Source: an uncultured Pseudomonadales bacterium (lineage in GTDB: Bacteria > Pseudomonadota > Gammaproteobacteria > Pseudomonadales > Porticoccaceae). From it: DNA of 19,318 nt. The translations under genes were made by a program, and so were the position numbers. Of the stretch, positions 7,894-15,708 are shown piece after piece. The notes below the pieces were generated by a model. It worked only from the letters and a program-made list of their open reading frames with translations. It was not told the origin of the DNA and ran no database searches. The stretch lies in NCBI GenBank assembly GCA_937998635.1, contig CALLDA010000180.1, positions 1-19,318 of the forward strand. Direction: 5' to 3'. Positions within the stretch are counted from its first letter, which is position 1, and each line of letters starts with the position of its first letter.

Positions 7894-8643
7894 TTGCCCA
7901 TCACCCCTTTGAAAACGCTGCTGATCTCTGATTTACACCTATCACCGGAACGCCCTGCCGTTACCGAAGCTTTTAGCCGCTTTCTGAAAGATAGAGCCAG
8001 CCACTGTGAGGCCCTCTATATTCTCGGCGATTTGTTTGAAGCGTGGATCGGCGATGATGATCCAGCACCGCTCTCCCGGGCCATCATCGGTGAATTAAAG
8101 GCTGTAAGCGACAGCGGGGTCTCGATTTACTTCCTCCATGGCAATAGAGATTTCGCCATCGGCCGTCGCTTTGCTCGGGAAACTGGGTGTCACCTGATGA
8201 GCGAGTTCCATCTGGTAGATCTCTACGGCGAGACAATCCTGTTACTCCACGGCGATACGCTTTGTACTGAGGATATTGAATACCAACGGGCTCGGCGTCT
8301 TATTCGCAACCCCTTTTTATTGATGCTGGCGAAACGACTCCCTCTGAAGACTCGCCAGAAGATAGCGATTAAAGGCCGTGAAAAAAGCCGCGCTTCGACG
8401 AGCAATAAAAGCGACTACATCATGGATGTGAGCCAAACAGCGGTCGCTAGGACATTACTTGAACAGGGTGTTACCACCATGATTCACGGCCACACTCATC
8501 GCCCCGGTGATCACCACTTTAAACTCGAAACCGAGAACGGCAGATGCGAGGCGCGCCGTATGGTCTTAGGCGATTGGGGAGATAAAGGCTGGGTCATTGA
8601 GGCTTCGTCGGCAGGCCTGCAACTAGAGTCCTTCCCCACTTAG
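7894..8643 (+). CDS. lpxH: UDP-2,3-diacylglucosamine diphosphatase (LpxH)
   Basis: A 249-residue calcineurin-like metallophosphoesterase. It hydrolyses UDP-2,3-diacylglucosamine to lipid X and UMP, the fourth step of lipid A synthesis, at the inner membrane surface. All metal-binding blocks are present in order: SDLHL (about 12-16), LGDLFEAWIGDDD (about 44-56), HGNRD (about 80-84), HGDTLC (about 118-123) and HGHTHRP (about 198-204). GDLFEAWIGDDDP and HGDTLCT are characteristic of LpxH. The start is uncertain: the frame offers only TTG codons near the family start, at 7894 and 7909, and neither has a clear Shine-Dalgarno sequence. I used 7894, which gives a length close to E. coli (240). It converges on miaE with only 3 bp between stops. 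Confidence 0.93.
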   Translation: MPITPLKTLLISDLHLSPERPAVTEAFSRFLKDRASHCEALYILGDLFEAWIGDDDPAPLSRAIIGELKAVSDSGVSIYFLHGNRDFAIGRRFARETGCHLMSEFHLVDLYGETILLLHGDTLCTEDIEYQRARRLIRNPFLLMLAKRLPLKTRQKIAIKGREKSRASTSNKSDYIMDVSQTAVARTLLEQGVTTMIHGHTHRPGDHHFKLETENGRCEARRMVLGDWGDKGWVIEASSAGLQLESFPT

Positions 8644-8678
8644 ATTTCAGGCGCTCAGCGGGCCAGAATGAAATCTAA
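8640..8678. terminator. Hairpin shared by the convergent lpxH and miaE stops
   Basis: TTAGATTTCA (8640-8649) and TGAAATCTAA (8669-8678) form a perfect 10-bp stem. The 19-nt loop contains a further small CGC/GCG helix. The stem contains the stop codons of both lpxH (+) and miaE (-), the position expected of a bidirectional terminator. No long T-run follows on either strand. Confidence 0.5.
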
Positions 8679-9324
8679 ATTGCACGCAAGGCGTTTCAAT
8701 CAACTCCCCTTCCCTGAGTACAAAACGCTTGATATGTGGAGCGATATCTTCAGTAGCATATTTTTTCGCCAACTTAAGATAGTCCTGAAAATGCCGAGCC
8801 TCTGACTTGAGCAGGGAGCGATAAAAAACCTGTAAGTCCTCATCCAGATGCTCGGCAAGTTTGGCAAAACGCTCACAGGAGCGAGCCTCAATCAATGCAC
8901 TGGCGATCAAGGTATCAACCAGACGATGGGGCTCCGAGCTGCGAATCAATTTGCGTAATTCACCGGCATAGGCACAGGCAGAAACACGGATATAAGGTAT
9001 ATCGCGGCGCTGCATTATCTGGATCACCTGCTCAAAGTGACGTAACTCTTCCCGAGCCAGCTTCGACAGTTTATTGAGCAGGTCATGATGTTCGGTGTAG
9101 CGATAAATCAGGCTCAGGGCAGTGCTGGCGGCTTTTTTTTCACAGTTAGCATGATCAACGAGAAGTAGGTCGAGATTATCGAGTGCGGCTTCAACCCAGG
9201 CATCGGGCGTGGCGCAGGGTAACAGTTGCTCTATGGCTTCCATATTTATAGCTGCGGAGGTTTTAGTTGCCGGGTTTATTGCTCTATTGTTGACAAGCGA
9301 GTGCTTTACAGGCGAGCTAATCAT
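8647..9324 (-). CDS. miaE: tRNA-(ms2io6A37) hydroxylase MiaE
   Basis: A carboxylate-bridged diiron monooxygenase that hydroxylates the isopentenyl group of ms2i6A at position 37 of tRNAs reading codons that begin with U. The iron-ligand segments are in order: CEKKAASTAL, EELRHFEQV, EARSCERF and SEARHFQDY, two ExxH-type pairs on a ferritin-like helical bundle. The C-terminal RFHSG is the usual MiaE end. The open frame reaches ATG 9324, just 14 nt after the upstream GST stop, giving 225 residues. The ATG at 9243 (MEAIEQLLPCATPDAW) matches where Pseudomonas-type proteins start and would give 198. Neither has a good ribosome site, so the first 27 residues are doubtful. It is probably cotranscribed with the GST gene. 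Confidence 0.93.
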   Translation of the reverse strand: MISSPVKHSLVNNRAINPATKTSAAINMEAIEQLLPCATPDAWVEAALDNLDLLLVDHANCEKKAASTALSLIYRYTEHHDLLNKLSKLAREELRHFEQVIQIMQRRDIPYIRVSACAYAGELRKLIRSSEPHRLVDTLIASALIEARSCERFAKLAEHLDEDLQVFYRSLLKSEARHFQDYLKLAKKYATEDIAPHIKRFVLREGELIETPCVQFRFHSGPLSA

Positions 9325-9338
9325 CGAGCGAGACAGGT

Positions 9339-9980
9339 CTAACTTGCCATAGCCTTAAGCGCCTCATCCTGATCCGCATCAACCGCTTGCACAAAGCCGT
9401 TTTCCCTCATCAACACCAGCCAGGTATTCAAACCTGGAAGTTTATCTTCCAGGTTTATGTCCAGGACTTTTTGGGTGGCCAGATTACTCAGCGCCACGGT
9501 GTAATAGAGCACAACATCTGCATAGCTACGCTCTGCACCGGCCGCATAAGGTTCGAACTTGAGCAACTTATTAAGCGCTTTGGTGCCCTTTTCTAGCTGG
9601 TCGGTGATTTCAGTTTTAAGCTCGTCGCTGAGGGCTTGATCAAAAAAAAGTGCGCCAAGCAAGCGTCTTGCCACAAGTTCCAGATAGAGTTCCGTGGACT
9701 TCATTAGCTCTTTAACTTTGGCTTTTTTGTAGGGATCAACGGGATAAAAATTCGTATCACTCGAAACTTCTTCAAGAAAATCCAGAATCACGTCGGTCTC
9801 ACTGAGCGGTCCTTCATCGACTACCAGGCAGGGTACCTTGCCCATGGGGCTTTTCTGCAGGAAATCTTCTTTCTGATTCGGACGGGTAAGAACCTCTTCA
9901 AATTCGAGACCTTTTTCCAACAGGGTCAGTTTGACCATGTTGTAATAATTACTGACCGGAAAACCATATAACTTGAACAT
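9339..9980 (-). CDS. Glutathione S-transferase family protein
   Basis: A 213-residue two-domain GST. The N-terminal thioredoxin-like domain (about 1-77) opens MFKLYGFPVSNYYNMVKLTLLE. It includes GKVPCLVVDEG with the cis-proline (Pro50) that contacts the glutathione backbone and LSETDVILDFLEE, where Ser60-Glu61 take the place of the usual Glu-Ser pair binding the gamma-glutamyl group. Ser10, Asn11 or Tyr12 could be the thiol-activating residue; which cannot be told. The C-terminal part is all-helical. Substrate unknown. A GAGGA ribosome site lies about 10 nt before the ATG. It is followed by miaE after 14 bp and preceded by the DUF1289 gene at 99 bp, probably one transcription unit. Confidence 0.9.
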   Translation of the reverse strand: MFKLYGFPVSNYYNMVKLTLLEKGLEFEEVLTRPNQKEDFLQKSPMGKVPCLVVDEGPLSETDVILDFLEEVSSDTNFYPVDPYKKAKVKELMKSTELYLELVARRLLGALFFDQALSDELKTEITDQLEKGTKALNKLLKFEPYAAGAERSYADVVLYYTVALSNLATQKVLDINLEDKLPGLNTWLVLMRENGFVQAVDADQDEALKAMAS

Positions 9981-10079
9981 GCTACAAAATTCCTCTATTT
10001 AGACTGCCAGCTTATGTCGCGGACGATTGATCACACCACCGTTGTAAAAATTTGGGCTGGTTTTAGCTCAAGCTGGATA

Positions 10080-10547
10080 TCATATGGGATGGTTTGCCCG
10101 CACTATACCGGGCTGAACGTAGCGCTCATAGTGAGCCTGGGATAAATTGTAAAACTCCTTCTCTATCGATTCATGCAGTGCTACGACACTCAAAGCCTGA
10201 AACGACGAGCGCACCCTAAAGCCCCATACCTCTGGTTCTATGTATTCTCGATAGCGGCTTTTGATCAGTTCGTAGACCCAGAGATGAGCGTCGCCGGTTT
10301 CATCAAAGGCGATACCCTCCTCTTTAAGGGTATAACAAAGTTTATTAATATCAATAAGTTGTATCTTTAATTTAATAATTTGAATTAAGAAATTGTCGAG
10401 TCGTTGCTGAATTAAACAGCGTTGCTCCTGTGAATAAGTATTCCAGTCGATCACCTCATGGGCAAAACGTTTACAGCCCCGACACACATCATCGCCGATA
10501 CCAGACGAGCATATTCCCACGCAGGGAGTCGTAATCGGCTTAGGCAT
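10080..10547 (-). CDS. DUF1289 domain protein with C-terminal extension
   Basis: A 155-residue protein. The first 55 residues are a DUF1289 domain with four cysteines, Cys9, Cys13, Cys22 and Cys25 (TPCVGICSSGIGDDVCRGCKR), followed by the conserved W..YS.EQR segment. The domain is often called a predicted Fe-S or zinc protein (YdhL in E. coli is about 79 residues), but I know of no proven function. The remaining 100 residues are a helical extension containing a W.YELIKSRYREYIEP stretch and a YNLSQAHYERYV stretch. I believe longer forms of this kind occur in Pseudomonas relatives. The ATG at 10547 has only a weak GGGAA element upstream. It may head the GST-miaE unit. Confidence 0.82.
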   Translation of the reverse strand: MPKPITTPCVGICSSGIGDDVCRGCKRFAHEVIDWNTYSQEQRCLIQQRLDNFLIQIIKLKIQLIDINKLCYTLKEEGIAFDETGDAHLWVYELIKSRYREYIEPEVWGFRVRSSFQALSVVALHESIEKEFYNLSQAHYERYVQPGIVRANHPI

Positions 10548-10956
10548 ACGCGTTTAATTCCCGAACAAGATAGCTCACTATAAAAATCCCTCATCAGTTT
10601 GCATAATGTTTTCTCCTCATGCGTTCATCCCGATGCAACTGTCATCATTGAAAGAAACTGGGATCCTGAAAAAATCGTCCTGAGCACATCATTGTACGGA
10701 AATATCATCCTGACGCGGGCCACTTATCGGCTCTGATATTACATTTACCTGTGGCTTTACTGTAGAATTCCCGCGCCAGCGGTTTACCGTTTACCGACCC
10801 ACAACAAAGCCGTTTGTGTCGTTAAACAGCTATTAAGCTATACCACTTTTCATAAACAGCTGTCATTGAGAGCTGCCATAAAAAGCGCTACTTATAGAGA
10901 GCCTACCGCCAAAGCCCGGCGAGGGGGCCAAGTCATTTAAAAAGAGGATTACTGTC
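10548..10956. other. Intergenic region upstream of acnB; no gene seen
   Basis: This 409-bp stretch separates the divergent DUF1289 gene and acnB and must contain both promoters. No open frame with coding character was found. Visible elements are a perfect 7-bp tandem GTTTACC (10782-10795), a TAGAAT hexamer (10763-10768) that could be a -10 box but lacks a convincing -35, and three TCCTGA words around 10660-10735. The acnB ribosome site GAGGA (10944-10948) is at its right end. No operator of a named regulator could be recognised. Confidence 0.5.
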
Positions 10957-13554
10957 GTGCTAGAAGCCTATCGCAAACACGTAGAAGAACGCGCCGCCGA
11001 GGGCGTACCCCCCAAGCCCCTCAGCCCTGAGTGGACCGCCGGATTAGTCGAGGTGCTCAAGGCACCACCCGCCGGTGAAGAGGATTTTCTGCTCGACCTG
11101 ATTACTAATCGTGTGCCACCGGGCGTCGATGAAGCTGCTTATGTGAAAGCCGGTTTCCTCTCCGCAATCGTCAGTGGTGAGGCAAGCTCACCCTTAATTG
11201 ATCGCATCAAAGCCATTGAGTTATTGGGCATGATGCTAGGCGGCTACAATGTCGTCACTCTGGTCAGCGCACTTGATGATGACGAGCTGGGCGAACTCGC
11301 CGCTAAACAACTAAAAAGCACCTTACTGGTATTTGATGCTTTCCACGATGTGGCGAATAAAGCCAAGGCCGGCAACGCTTTTGCCCAGGCAGTTATGGAA
11401 TCCTGGGCAGACGCGGAGTGGTTTACCAATCGTCCTGAAGTCCCTAAGAAACTGACCAGCATTGTTTTTAAGGTACCGGGCGAGACCAATACTGATGACC
11501 TCTCCCCTGCCCCCGATGCCTGGTCGCGTCCGGATATTCCGCTACACGCTAAAGCCATGTATAAAATTCCCCGGGAAGGGGCAGAAAATGCTGAAGAGCA
11601 AATTCATCATCTGGAAAAAAGTGGTCACCCGGTTGCTTACGTCGGCGATGTTGTCGGCACCGGTTCTTCACGTAAATCTGCGACTAACTCTGTCTTGTGG
11701 TATATCGGTGACGATATGCCCGGCGTGCCCAACAAACGTGCCGGTGGCATTTGCATCGGCGGCAAAGTCGCGCCAATCTTTTTCAACACCATGGAAGATT
11801 CAGGCGCGCTGGTCTTTGAAGCCCCGGTCGAAAAACTCAACACCGGACAAGTCATCGACATCCTCCCCTACGAAGGCAAAATTACCGACAGCGAAACCGG
11901 TGAAGTATTGTCCGAATACGCCTTTAAATCCGATGTCATCCTCGATGAAGTGCGCGCTGGTGGCCGGATCAACCTGATCATTGGCCGCGGCCTTACCCGC
12001 CGTGCTCGTGAGGCGATGGGAATGGAGCCGTCGGATCTTTTCCGCAGCCCCGAACAACCTGTCGATACCGGCAAAGGCTATACCCTGGGCCAGAAAATGG
12101 TCGGTCGCGCCTGCGGCCTTGAAGGTATTCGCCCCGGCACTTACTGTGAACCCCACATGACCACCGTCGGCTCTCAGGACACCACTGGCCCGATGACTCG
12201 CGACGAATTGCAGGATCTGGCCTGCCTGGGCTTTTCTGCAGACCTGGTCATGCAATCCTTTTGCCATACCGCTGCCTATCCCAAGCCTGTCGATATCGAG
12301 ACTCAACATAGCCTGCCCGACTTTATTCGCAACCGTGGCGGCGTCTCCCTGAAACCTGGCGATGGCATTATTCATAGCTGGCTAAACCGCATGCTACTGC
12401 CCGACACCGTCGGTACGGGTGGCGATTCTCATACCCGTTTCCCAATGGGCATTTCCTTCCCAGCAGGTTCTGGCTTAGTAGCTTTCGCAGCTGCTACAGG
12501 TGTTATGCCCCTCGATATGCCGGAATCCATACTGGTGCGTTTTAGCGGCACTATGCAGCCCGGTATAACCCTGCGCGATCTGGTACACGCCATCCCTTAC
12601 TACGGCATTCAGCAAGGTCTGCTCACCGTCGCAAAGGAAGGCAAGATCAATATGTTCTCTGGTCGTATTCTCGAAATCGAAGGGCTCGAAGATCTCACTG
12701 CCGAACAGGCCTTTGAGTTATCAGACGCCTCCGCTGAGCGTTCTGCATCTGGTTGTACGATTAAACTCAGCGAAGATTCCGTCGCCGAATACCTGCGCTC
12801 TAATATCACCATGTTGCGCTCGATGATCTCTGAAGGTTACGGCGATGCTCGAACCATGGAGCGTCGTGCCGAGAAAATGGAAGAATGGCTGGCTAAGCCA
12901 GAGTTATTGGCCGCTGACGCTGACGCCGAGTACGCCGCTATAGTTGAAATCAACCTGAATGATATTAAAGAACCCATCGTCTGTGCGCCCAACGATCCCG
13001 ACGACGCGCGTCTGCTCTCAGATGTTGCTGGCGACAAGGTTGACGAAGTTTTCATTGGCTCGTGCATGACCAACATCGGTCACTTCCGGGCTGCTGGCAA
13101 ACTGCTCGAACGGGTTAAACCAGGCGAGTTAAAGGCCAAGTTCTGGATCGTGCCGCCCACTCGTATGGACGAGCACACCTTAATGGAAGAAGGCTACTAC
13201 AACATCTATGGCCGCGCCGGAGCCCGCACCGAAATGCCCGGCTGCTCCCTGTGTATGGGTAATCAGGCGCGCGTTCAACCGGGCTGTACAGTATTGTCTA
13301 CCTCTACTCGCAACTTCCCCAATCGTTTAGGTGACGGCGCCAATGTTTACCTGACTTCTGCGGAACTGGCCTCGGTCGGTGGTTTACTGGGTCGCCTGCC
13401 TACGCCAGAAGAATATCTGGAGTACGCAGGGCAACTCGATTCCATGTCAGCGGAAATTTATCGCTACATGAATTTTGATCAAATCGAATCATTCCAGAAA
13501 GCGGCAGAAGACGGTAAACGCATTGCCGCTGAGTTAATTATAGACGTGGCTTAA
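10957..13554 (+). CDS. acnB: Bifunctional aconitate hydratase 2 / 2-methylisocitrate dehydratase (aconitase B)
   Basis: An 865-residue enzyme, the same length as E. coli AcnB, that interconverts citrate and isocitrate in the TCA cycle using a 4Fe-4S cluster; the family also dehydrates 2-methylcitrate-pathway intermediates. AcnB order is visible: an N-terminal HEAT-like helical domain (about 1-160, LEAYRKHVEERAAEGVPPKPL), a swivel domain around 165-370 (PGETNTDDLSPAPDAWSRPDIP), then the catalytic core with GGDSHTRFPMG. The cluster cysteines are Cys703 (GSCMTNIGHF), Cys763 and Cys766 (GCSLCMGNQARV). The start is GTG with a well placed GAGGA 8 nt upstream. It stands alone, with long non-coding regions on both sides, as expected for a separately regulated gene. 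In E. coli the apo-form also binds mRNA; whether this one does is unknown. Confidence 0.97.
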   Translation: MLEAYRKHVEERAAEGVPPKPLSPEWTAGLVEVLKAPPAGEEDFLLDLITNRVPPGVDEAAYVKAGFLSAIVSGEASSPLIDRIKAIELLGMMLGGYNVVTLVSALDDDELGELAAKQLKSTLLVFDAFHDVANKAKAGNAFAQAVMESWADAEWFTNRPEVPKKLTSIVFKVPGETNTDDLSPAPDAWSRPDIPLHAKAMYKIPREGAENAEEQIHHLEKSGHPVAYVGDVVGTGSSRKSATNSVLWYIGDDMPGVPNKRAGGICIGGKVAPIFFNTMEDSGALVFEAPVEKLNTGQVIDILPYEGKITDSETGEVLSEYAFKSDVILDEVRAGGRINLIIGRGLTRRAREAMGMEPSDLFRSPEQPVDTGKGYTLGQKMVGRACGLEGIRPGTYCEPHMTTVGSQDTTGPMTRDELQDLACLGFSADLVMQSFCHTAAYPKPVDIETQHSLPDFIRNRGGVSLKPGDGIIHSWLNRMLLPDTVGTGGDSHTRFPMGISFPAGSGLVAFAAATGVMPLDMPESILVRFSGTMQPGITLRDLVHAIPYYGIQQGLLTVAKEGKINMFSGRILEIEGLEDLTAEQAFELSDASAERSASGCTIKLSEDSVAEYLRSNITMLRSMISEGYGDARTMERRAEKMEEWLAKPELLAADADAEYAAIVEINLNDIKEPIVCAPNDPDDARLLSDVAGDKVDEVFIGSCMTNIGHFRAAGKLLERVKPGELKAKFWIVPPTRMDEHTLMEEGYYNIYGRAGARTEMPGCSLCMGNQARVQPGCTVLSTSTRNFPNRLGDGANVYLTSAELASVGGLLGRLPTPEEYLEYAGQLDSMSAEIYRYMNFDQIESFQKAAEDGKRIAAELIIDVA

Positions 13555-13574
13555 GGCGTGGTTTAAACACGCCT
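13554..13574 (+). terminator. Hairpin directly after acnB
   Basis: AGGCGTG (13554-13560) and CACGCCT (13568-13574) form a perfect 7-bp stem around GTTTAAA, starting at the last base of the acnB stop codon. The following sequence ATGTTGACTATTAG is only mildly T-rich. A second, looser dyad, CAGGTAA (13610-13616) with TTACCTG (13637-13643), lies further on. The first is the better terminator candidate. Confidence 0.45.
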
Positions 13575-13873
13575 ATGTTGACTATTAGACACGTTTAAAT
13601 TTAGACCCGCAGGTAATGGGGGTTCAAGCACTCTCGTTACCTGAATTTATTGATCAGATACAGACGCCTGGCTCTTCGACAGAATAGCGGCCTCGATATA
13701 GGGGATAGCTCTATATAAAGGGCTTATTACTCAGAAAACGTTGATTGAATAGTAACTTAGCAAATCTATACCGTTGATAGCTCAACGTTGACACCTCAAT
13801 GAAGTTAATATAGATTTCCCACCATAGTTAGCCACCCTCTCTTTTTCTCAAGCAAAACTACCGTGAGACGCTT
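13575..13873 (+). promoter_or_regulatory. Regulatory region upstream of the HlyD-family gene
   Basis: No gene is visible in this roughly 300-bp stretch. It contains a sigma70-like promoter, TTGACA (13788-13793) with TAGATT (13811-13816) at 17-bp spacing. Several dyads surround it. TCAACGTTGA (13782-13791) is a perfect palindrome overlapping the -35. CGTTGA-TAGC-TCAACG (13772-13787) overlaps it from the left. AAATCTATA (13762-13770) with TATAGATTT (13809-13817) is a wider 9-bp inverted repeat that brackets the whole promoter and includes most of the -10. CGTTGA also occurs at 13739. This looks like an operator cluster. Confidence 0.55.
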
Positions 13874-15004
13874 ATGCGCCGCTCCTGGAGCCTTCTAGTT
13901 GTTATTCTGATCCTTACTGGGGTCAGCTACGCCCTTGTTAATTACCTCGAAAATCGCAAATTTGTGAGCACCGATAACGCCTACACCACTGGCGACATCA
14001 TTACCGTCAGCTCGCCATTTGAAGATATTATTATGTGGCTTGGCGGTGAAGAAGGTGACTACGTCGAGGCAGGCCAGGCCTTAATCCGTCTGGACGGAGG
14101 CGCACCCAAGAATGCCCTGTCTCGCGCCAAAAGCGATTTGGCACGTGTCGTTCAAGAGGTTGCCAGCCTCAAACAAAAAGTCGAACGCCGTAAAGCTGAG
14201 GTCGTACAGTGGCAAGCCAGCTATAAACTCGCCAGAAACGAATCTCAGCGCCGCCAGAAACTCGCCAAAAAAGGTATGGTTTCAAAAGAAGAAGCCGATA
14301 TCGCGGTACTTCATCTCGAAGAGGTAGCCGCATCCCTGGCTACCGCCCAGCAAAGACGTTCTGAAGCGGAAATCAAGGCTGGTAGCATGCCTATCGCTGA
14401 ACATCCAAAAGTCAGACACGCCGCGTCCTGGGCTAGCGGTCACCAGGCTTACGTCAACAAAACAACCATCGTTGCACCGGTATCGGGTCATATAGCAAAG
14501 CGTTTTGCCGCGGCTGGTGACATTGTCAAAGCTGGCAAACCCCTGTTCCAACTGGTTCAATTAAACAAAGTTTGGGTAGAAGCCAACTTCAAGGAAACAA
14601 AATTACGCAACTTGCGAATCGGCCAACCCGTTGAGATCAGTTCGGACCTTTACGGTAAAGAGGTCACCTATCAGGGTGCTGTTATGGGTACCGGCACCGG
14701 GACAGGGGCAGCGTTCTCCCTGCTACCGGCCCAAAATGCTACGGGCAACTGGCTTAAAATTGTCCAACGTGTACCCGTTCGTATTGAACTCACTGACGAT
14801 ACGGTCAACGAATACCCACTGCCAATAGGCTCATCTTTACACGTATCCATCGATACCAGTGACCAAAGTGGCACCCGATTGAGCAGAGTACCCGCAGCCA
14901 GACCCGTGGATGTATCACCTGTCTATGGCTACTGGCGGGAAGGTGTCCACGAAATGGCCCAGCAAATTATTGCCGACAACCTGCCTAAAGAAAGTGCTCA
15001 ATAA
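13874..15004 (+). CDS. HlyD/EmrA-family periplasmic adaptor (membrane fusion) protein
   Basis: A 376-residue membrane fusion protein of the kind that links an inner-membrane exporter to an outer-membrane channel. A single N-terminal membrane segment (about 5-24, SLLVVILILTGVSYALVNYL) is followed by STDNAYTTGDII, the biotinyl-lipoyl half-motif around 45-75, and an alpha-helical hairpin around 80-170 rich in Lys, Arg, Glu and Gln. The second lipoyl half is APVSGHIAKRFAAAGDIVKAG (about 201-221), and the beta-barrel includes TGAAFSLLPAQNATGNW (277-293), typical of EmrA-like partners of DHA2-type drug exporters. No permease or TolC-like gene lies on either side, which is unusual. The ATG at 13874 has only a weak GAGA ribosome site. 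A MarR regulator follows 115 bp later. Confidence 0.9.
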   Translation: MRRSWSLLVVILILTGVSYALVNYLENRKFVSTDNAYTTGDIITVSSPFEDIIMWLGGEEGDYVEAGQALIRLDGGAPKNALSRAKSDLARVVQEVASLKQKVERRKAEVVQWQASYKLARNESQRRQKLAKKGMVSKEEADIAVLHLEEVAASLATAQQRRSEAEIKAGSMPIAEHPKVRHAASWASGHQAYVNKTTIVAPVSGHIAKRFAAAGDIVKAGKPLFQLVQLNKVWVEANFKETKLRNLRIGQPVEISSDLYGKEVTYQGAVMGTGTGTGAAFSLLPAQNATGNWLKIVQRVPVRIELTDDTVNEYPLPIGSSLHVSIDTSDQSGTRLSRVPAARPVDVSPVYGYWREGVHEMAQQIIADNLPKESAQ

Positions 15005-15043
15005 GCTCACAGGCGCAATCGGCTCTGCTTTCTTGTCAAGAAA

Positions 15044-15061
15044 ATAATTAATTTGAATTAT
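15044..15061. promoter_or_regulatory. Operator candidate upstream of the MarR gene
   Basis: ATAATT-AATTTG-AATTAT is a perfect 6-6-6 inverted repeat ending 58 bp before the marR-like start. Just upstream, TCTTG-T-CAAGA (15031-15041) is a second perfect dyad. MarR-family regulators commonly bind 16-20 bp palindromes near their own promoter, so autoregulation is plausible but unproven. Confidence 0.45.
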
Positions 15062-15119
15062 CTCCGATGAACAATACCGTAACACTCGCTCAGTAATTCT
15101 CTGGAGTCTAGGAATAACC

Positions 15120-15575
15120 ATGATTAATCTGTCGGACAATCTGGTTAGGCAAATAGGGCTACTATACCGCTATATGATGCGCGCCCTTGAAGCTGAAACC
15201 GCACCTTTAGGCATGGGGGCCGGACGCTTTTCCTATCTATTTATTCTCTATATAAACGAAGGTGTCACCCAGCAGGACATCGCTTACCGTTTACAGGCGG
15301 ATAAAGCAGCGGTTGCCAGGACACTTGTTCAGCTAGAGATACAAGGTTTTATCGAACGTCGTAGCGATCCTAGTGATGGCCGTGTTACCAGGGTATATCT
15401 CACCGACAAATCGAGAGCCATGCAGGCTGATCTCGAAGCCGCAGTTGAACGGGTGATTGATCGTTTGAATCTTGATAGAAAGGACAATGAACAAGATTTG
15501 ATCCGCGACGAACTTAAGGCAATGCTTACTTCACTGGATGATCATTACCAGGTGTCAAGTAATTCAAAACCTTAG
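15120..15575 (+). CDS. MarR-family transcriptional regulator
   Basis: A 151-residue winged-helix regulator of normal MarR length. The DNA-binding core runs from GVTQQDIAYRLQADKAAVARTLVQLEIQGF (about 48-77), with the recognition helix at about 62-75, into the wing ERRSDPSDGRVTRVYLT (79-95), whose D-x-R motif is diagnostic. The flanking N- and C-terminal helices would form the dimer. MarR proteins usually repress efflux or stress genes and are relieved by phenolic or other small ligands. Position right after an EmrA-like adaptor on the same strand suggests control of that gene, but the ligand is unknown. The ATG at 15120 has GGAG/TAGGA elements upstream. Downstream, the FTR1 gene is convergent. 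Confidence 0.93.
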   Translation: MINLSDNLVRQIGLLYRYMMRALEAETAPLGMGAGRFSYLFILYINEGVTQQDIAYRLQADKAAVARTLVQLEIQGFIERRSDPSDGRVTRVYLTDKSRAMQADLEAAVERVIDRLNLDRKDNEQDLIRDELKAMLTSLDDHYQVSSNSKP

Positions 15576-15708
15576 TTAGCTTGCTTACCAAATGCCTATT
15601 AAGATTGACACAGATTTTGAATGACACCAGGTAGCATTAGATTGAACTAAAGAAAGATCGGGAAAAACCAACATTCAGCCCGTAGAATATTAAGGCAAGC
15701 GGCTCACA

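Noticed and set aside
11800..12375. Long open frame of 191 codons on the - strand within acnB
   Set aside because: It lies wholly inside the strongly conserved aconitase B frame, has low-complexity Ala/Gly/Asp composition typical of antisense frames in GC-rich codons, and resembles no family I know.
13762..13817. Terminal inverted repeats of a miniature mobile element
   Set aside because: The 9-bp arms enclose only 38 bp, which is a sigma70-like promoter; no flanking duplication was seen, so an operator reading fits better.
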